A stretch of DNA of 10,056 bases from positions 1-10,056 of the forward strand of contig JAAZMQ010000218.1 in assembly GCA_012798745.1 (NCBI GenBank), read 5' to 3'. The DNA is from Bacteroidales bacterium. GTDB taxonomy: Bacteria; Bacteroidota; Bacteroidia; Bacteroidales; Dysgonomonadaceae. Numbering within the stretch: the first letter of the stretch is position 1; every line of letters starts with the position of its first letter. The notes beneath the pieces were generated by a model. That model saw nothing but the letters and a program-made list of their open reading frames with translations, ran no database searches and was not told the origin of the DNA. The position numbers were made by a program, and so were the translations under genes. Positions 6,837 to 10,056 of the stretch are shown here, one piece after another.

Positions 6837-7937
6837 TTATAATATATTTGATTGATTTGATTGATTTTCCTTTTTAGCTTTCTCCATAATTACCAATTGC
6901 TGACGTACCGATTCTTCGTGTATGCTTTCGAGCACTTTTCGAATAAAATCTCCCGACATGTCCATCCGCTCGGCTTGTTCGGCGCGATCGCGCAATATCT
7001 CGTCATAACGCATGGTTTGCAAAACGGGCATATCGTGTTCCAACTTGTAATGCCCTATTTCACGGGACACGCGCATGCGTTTTGACAATAAGTCCAGCAA
7101 TTGATTATCGATTTCGTCAATTTGACGACGTAAAGTCGAAAGATCTTCGGTAGTCTGAACCGTATCGCGAATCACCAGCGAATGCAAAATCCCATCCAAC
7201 TCCTCCGGTGTTACTTGCTGATCTTTATCGCTCCATGCTTCATCGGGTAAACAGTGCGATTCAATGAACAGACCATTGTAATTCAAATCCATTGCCTGTT
7301 GGCTCAACGACTGAATCATGCTTCGTTTTCCGCCCATATGACTGGGATCGCAAAAAATGGGCAAATCGTGATAACGCCTTTTGAGTTCAATAGGAATATG
7401 CCACTGGGGTGCATTCCGATACACGTTTTTATCGGCCGAGCTAAATCCCCTGTGAATGGCAGCCAAACGAGTGATACCCGCATTATACAAACGCTCGATA
7501 GCCCCTACCCATAACTCCACATCGGGATTGACCGGATTTTTAACCAGCACAGGAATATCCACCCCAATCAAGGTATTGGCAATTTCTTGCACAGCAAAAG
7601 GATTTGCCGTTGTACGTGCGCCAATCCACAGCATATCTACACCGTATTTCAACGCTTCGTACACATGTTTTTCGGTAGCCACTTCGGTTATCGTGTACAT
7701 ACCCGTTTCTTTTTTCACACGCTGCAGCCATTTCAATCCCGGACTGCCTACACCTTCAAAGCCACCCGGTTTGGTACGAGGTTTCCATACCCCTGCCCGA
7801 AATATTTTTATTCCAATGGCAGCAAGTTGCCGCGCCGTATTCATCACCTGCTCTTCGGTTTCGGCACTACACGGTCCGGCAACAACAAGCGGACGTTTAT
7901 CGTCCATTCCCGGAAATAAAATCGATGAAAATTTCAT
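6837..7937 (-). CDS. Bifunctional DAHP synthase (type I-beta) / chorismate mutase (AroQ type)
   Basis: Residues 1 to about 255 are a KDO8PS-like DAHP synthase that condenses phosphoenolpyruvate with erythrose 4-phosphate. Motifs are GPCS (21-24, metal-ligand Cys23), KPRTKPGGFEG (52-62), CDPSH (196-200, His200), ESH (226-228) and SDKDQ (236-240), so the metal ligands look complete. Residues 263-351 are an all-helical AroQ mutase converting chorismate to prephenate. By hand alignment Arg270, Arg287 and Lys298 match E. coli Arg11, Arg28 and Lys39, but Tyr311 takes the place of Glu52. In the Prevotella nigrescens enzyme of this type the mutase domain lets prephenate inhibit DAHP synthase; the same control is likely here. 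The ATG at 7937 gives MKFSSILFPG, as in relatives. A GTG at 7943, overlapping the upstream TGA by 4 nt, is also possible. The C-terminus ends in a short NQSNQSN repeat. Confidence 0.95.
   Translation of the reverse strand: MKFSSILFPGMDDKRPLVVAGPCSAETEEQVMNTARQLAAIGIKIFRAGVWKPRTKPGGFEGVGSPGLKWLQRVKKETGMYTITEVATEKHVYEALKYGVDMLWIGARTTANPFAVQEIANTLIGVDIPVLVKNPVNPDVELWVGAIERLYNAGITRLAAIHRGFSSADKNVYRNAPQWHIPIELKRRYHDLPIFCDPSHMGGKRSMIQSLSQQAMDLNYNGLFIESHCLPDEAWSDKDQQVTPEELDGILHSLVIRDTVQTTEDLSTLRRQIDEIDNQLLDLLSKRMRVSREIGHYKLEHDMPVLQTMRYDEILRDRAEQAERMDMSGDFIRKVLESIHEESVRQQLVIMEKAKKENQSNQSNIL
6846..6867. repeat. 9-bp tandem repeat at the 3' end of the DAHP synthase/mutase gene
   Basis: ATTTGATTG occurs twice (6846-6854, 6855-6863), followed by a partial third copy, ATTT. 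On the coding strand it encodes the C-terminal NQSNQSN. The unit is three codons long, so copy-number change would alter the tail without shifting the frame. Confidence 0.6.
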
Positions 7938-7939
7938 GT

Positions 7940-9136
7940 TCACTTATTTTTTTGTTGTTCTTTGTTTTCGACATAATCCGCAATACGTCTGTAAGCTTCC
8001 TGCATTCTTTCCGTTGATACACCCAACGAAATGCGAATATAACGCTCACCATTACTCCCAAAAATAAACCCCGGCGTAATAAACACATTCGCATGATGGA
8101 GAATATCGTTAATAAGCTCTTCACTACCGGTTTCATTCTCGGCTATCTTTGCCCACAGAAACAGACCGGTTTGATCTTTATCGTACGTACAACTGAGCAG
8201 ATCCATAATCTTTTCGGCTATCATCCGGCGCTCGGCATACAGTTTGTTCATCCGCGCATACCATTCCGGGGGATTCGAGAGGGCGGCAATCGTAGCAATC
8301 TGCATGGGCTTGAACTGCCCGCTGTCGATATTGCTCTTTTCCCTGAGTATCCATTTCACAAATTGCATATTCGAAGCCAGCATTCCCATGCGCCATCCGG
8401 GCATATTATGAGCTTTACTCATCGAATTGAGTTCAATACAGATATCTTTTGCACCCTCCACAGAAAGAATACTCATGGGACGATCGTTAAGGATGAAACT
8501 GTAAGGATTATCGTGACAAATAATGATCTGATGTTTTTTGCCGAAAGCAACCAATTTTTCGAAGAGTTCACGCGAAGCATTGGCACCCGTAGGCATGTTG
8601 GGATAATTCACCCACATGAGCTTCACACCCGATAAATCCATCTTTTCCAGCGCATCGAAATCGGGCTGCCAATGATCGTTCTCCAGCAAGTCGTAAGGGA
8701 TAATGTTGGCACGCATCAGTGCCGATACCGACGTATAAGTAGGGTAGCCCGGATTGGGAACCAGCACACCGTCGCCCACATTAAGAAAAGTGAGTGAAAT
8801 ATGTAAGATGCCCTCTTTTGAGCCAATCAGCGGCAATATTTCTTCCGGCGAAAGCTCCACCCCGTAATATCTGTTATACCAACCGGCAAATGCCTGGCGC
8901 AATTCGGGAATGCCCGTATAAGGTTGATAACCGTGCACATTGGGCTGGCGGACACTCTCGCACAGCGCGTCGATGGTTGCTTCGGAAGGCGGTTGATCGG
9001 GACTTCCCACCGCCAAATTAATCACATCCTTACCTTGCGCATTCATTTGAGCTACCTCGGCCAATTTTACCGAAAAATAATATTCCGAAATATTTTTAAC
9101 ATGCTCAGCAGGTTCTATCTGTTTCGACTTTTTCAT
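7940..9136 (-). CDS. PLP-dependent class I/II aminotransferase of the aromatic operon
   Basis: This is a fold-type I aminotransferase of 398 residues. YPNMPTG (178-184) and HDNPY (208-212) supply PLP contacts. SMSKAHNMPGWRMG (238-251) contains the PLP Schiff-base Lys241, and RYIRISLG near the C-terminus holds the Arg that usually binds the substrate carboxylate. It has no signal peptide and is cytosolic. It sits between pheA and the DAHP synthase/mutase gene and overlaps pheA by 32 nt, so translation is probably coupled. Its place suggests transamination of phenylpyruvate, 4-hydroxyphenylpyruvate or prephenate, but the sequence does not fix the substrate. Related proteins are often annotated simply as aminotransferase or LL-diaminopimelate aminotransferase-like. 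An ATG three codons upstream (9145) is an equally possible start. Both give an N-terminus slightly longer than the Bacteroides homologue I remember. Confidence 0.92.
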   Translation of the reverse strand: MKKSKQIEPAEHVKNISEYYFSVKLAEVAQMNAQGKDVINLAVGSPDQPPSEATIDALCESVRQPNVHGYQPYTGIPELRQAFAGWYNRYYGVELSPEEILPLIGSKEGILHISLTFLNVGDGVLVPNPGYPTYTSVSALMRANIIPYDLLENDHWQPDFDALEKMDLSGVKLMWVNYPNMPTGANASRELFEKLVAFGKKHQIIICHDNPYSFILNDRPMSILSVEGAKDICIELNSMSKAHNMPGWRMGMLASNMQFVKWILREKSNIDSGQFKPMQIATIAALSNPPEWYARMNKLYAERRMIAEKIMDLLSCTYDKDQTGLFLWAKIAENETGSEELINDILHHANVFITPGFIFGSNGERYIRISLGVSTERMQEAYRRIADYVENKEQQKNK

Positions 9137-9995
9137 ATGCAGCATTATTGTTGTTAATATTCTGTTTATCTTCGCGATACTCTCCCAATATTTTCAGGTT
9201 GCCGGTTAAAGGCAAGATGGCATCGATAGATTGCTTGTAACGTTCGTAATCAGAAAAAGTAAGATCGATGTAAAACTGATATTCCCACTCGCGACCAATG
9301 ATAGGCAACGATTGAATACGGGTAAGATTGATACCGTAGAAAGACAATATTGTCAATACACGCGACAAACTTCCTTCGGTATGTGGAAGCACAAAAACAA
9401 GAGACGATTTATTGATATGATTGTCTTTTTGCACTTCGGACAACATCTCTTTGTGTGCCAAAATAAGAAATCGGGTAAAATTCCGCTTGTTGGTTTCTAT
9501 TCCCGAGGCCAACACCTGAAGGCCATACATCTCTGCCGCCAACGTACTGCAAATGGCGGCACATTCTTTTAATCCTCTGTCATGGATTTCTTTAGCTGCC
9601 AATGCTGTATCGTCGTGCTCCACAATTTTCACGCCTGTCAGCGTATTCAAATACTCCTGGCACTGCAAAAGTGCAATCGGGTGCGACATCACCTCTCTTA
9701 TATCCTCAATCGATTGGCCGGGAAGTGCGGCCAACGAGTGCGAAATGCGCAATTTATACTCGCCGGCTATCTGCATATCGCTCATTTTCAATAAATCGTG
9801 ATTGGGCAACAAGCTGCCGGCAATTGTGTTTTCTATTGCCATAACGCCAATGAGAGTGGGATCTTTTTTTGCTTCGATAAAAATATCGCGAAACGTCAGA
9901 CACGGAACAATTTCCAACTCTTCTCCATCGAAATATCTCCGCGCCGCTATTTCGTGATAAGAACCTTGCACCCCTTGAATGGCTACTTTTTTCAT
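9105..9995 (-). CDS. pheA: Prephenate dehydratase with C-terminal ACT domain
   Basis: PheA converts prephenate to phenylpyruvate. The 296-residue product begins VAIQGVQGSYHEIAA. The periplasmic-binding-like catalytic domain contains AIENTIAGS (53-61) and the essential TRF motif (174-176). The ACT domain (about 198-272) starts with GSLSRVL (208-214, the GALV-type motif). Its ESRP motif, which helps bind Phe in other PheA proteins, reads QSLP (228-231). A low-complexity tail with four or more Asn (about 279-284) follows the ACT domain and overlaps the start of the aminotransferase gene. No mutase domain is fused, consistent with chorismate mutase lying in the DAHP synthase two genes downstream. 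The ATG at 9995 (MKKVAIQG) is preferred over an in-frame TTG at 10004. It is the first operon gene visible, directly behind a terminator-like hairpin. Confidence 0.95.
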   Translation of the reverse strand: MKKVAIQGVQGSYHEIAARRYFDGEELEIVPCLTFRDIFIEAKKDPTLIGVMAIENTIAGSLLPNHDLLKMSDMQIAGEYKLRISHSLAALPGQSIEDIREVMSHPIALLQCQEYLNTLTGVKIVEHDDTALAAKEIHDRGLKECAAICSTLAAEMYGLQVLASGIETNKRNFTRFLILAHKEMLSEVQKDNHINKSSLVFVLPHTEGSLSRVLTILSFYGINLTRIQSLPIIGREWEYQFYIDLTFSDYERYKQSIDAILPLTGNLKILGEYREDKQNINNNNAAYEKVETDRTC

Positions 9996-10021
9996 ATTCT
10001 TCAAAAATTTCGTTTCCTGTC

Positions 10022-10055
10022 AAAAAAAAAATCCCATCACTACTGACGGGATTTT
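10022..10055 (-). terminator. Intrinsic terminator or attenuator hairpin upstream of pheA
   Basis: Read on the minus strand, AAAATCCCGTCA (10055-10044), loop GTAG and TGATGGGATTTT (10039-10028) form a 12-bp stem with one G-U pair. The U-run is ten long (10031-10022) and includes the last bases of the stem. On the plus strand the same pair is an A-C mismatch and the trailing T-run is short. The structure is therefore built to work on minus-strand RNA, towards pheA. It ends 26 nt before the pheA ATG, leaving little room for a separate promoter. It may end an upstream gene or attenuate the aromatic operon. The deciding sequence lies to the right of the window. Confidence 0.8.
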
Positions 10056-10056
10056 A

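Noticed and set aside
7456..8067. A 203-codon plus-strand open frame opposite the DAHP synthase gene and the end of the aminotransferase
   Set aside because: Shadow frame: both antisense genes are certain, and it spans the junction of two unrelated genes.
8093..8635. A 180-codon plus-strand open frame opposite the aminotransferase
   Set aside because: Shadow of a confidently identified enzyme, with no domain or upstream signals of its own.
10004..10031. Promoter for pheA after the terminator hairpin (AATTTTTG on the minus strand as a -7 box)
   Set aside because: It misses the first base of the consensus, has only 11 nt to the nearest TTTG, and would place the transcript start at or inside the start codon.

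Overview
The window reads as ordinary chromosome of a member of the Bacteroidota, most likely order Bacteroidales. Four things point there. Most starts lack Shine-Dalgarno sequences. TAnnTTTG-type -7 promoter elements lie upstream of the divergent genes. The 3-deoxy-7-phosphoheptulonate synthase is fused to a C-terminal chorismate mutase. A moxR/DUF58 'Bat' locus is also present. I cannot name a genus from this sequence alone. Coding density is high, and I see no mobile element, CRISPR array, tRNA or rRNA.

Layout, left to right. (1) 1-2713, minus strand: the promoter-proximal part of a Bat-type operon, read moxR -> DUF58 protein -> single-pass BatD/DUF4381-like membrane protein, which runs off the left edge. 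(2) 2714-2934: a 221-bp divergent promoter region with a candidate -7 element for each direction and an interrupted inverted repeat between them. (3) 2935-6047, plus strand: tgt (queuine tRNA-ribosyltransferase, TTG start), an LptF/LptG-family permease 12 bp downstream, then a secreted cyclophilin with an insertion of about 80 residues. (4) 6056-9995, minus strand, convergent with the cyclophilin: a compact aromatic amino acid operon, read pheA (prephenate dehydratase) -> class I/II aminotransferase -> DAHP synthase/chorismate mutase -> tyrA (prephenate dehydrogenase). Its genes overlap or nearly touch. (5) 10022-10055: a strong intrinsic-terminator hairpin on the minus strand, ending 26 nt before the pheA start. 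It is either the terminator of an upstream gene or a transcription attenuator of the aromatic operon.

How the genes work together. The aromatic operon covers entry to the shikimate pathway (DAHP synthase), the branch-point mutase, both prephenate-consuming enzymes and a transaminase that could finish phenylalanine and tyrosine. Chorismate mutase is fused to DAHP synthase rather than to PheA or TyrA, and only PheA carries an ACT domain. The plus-strand cluster joins tRNA modification with two envelope functions, LPS export and periplasmic protein folding. The Bat genes encode a cytosolic AAA+ ATPase, a vWA-like partner and a membrane protein facing the periplasm.

I found no clearly undescribed system. 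The best leads are the possible attenuator in front of pheA, the non-canonical Tgt (zinc cysteines absent, His where Arg is expected), the altered ESRP motif in PheA, the cyclophilin insertion, and the unassigned aminotransferase.
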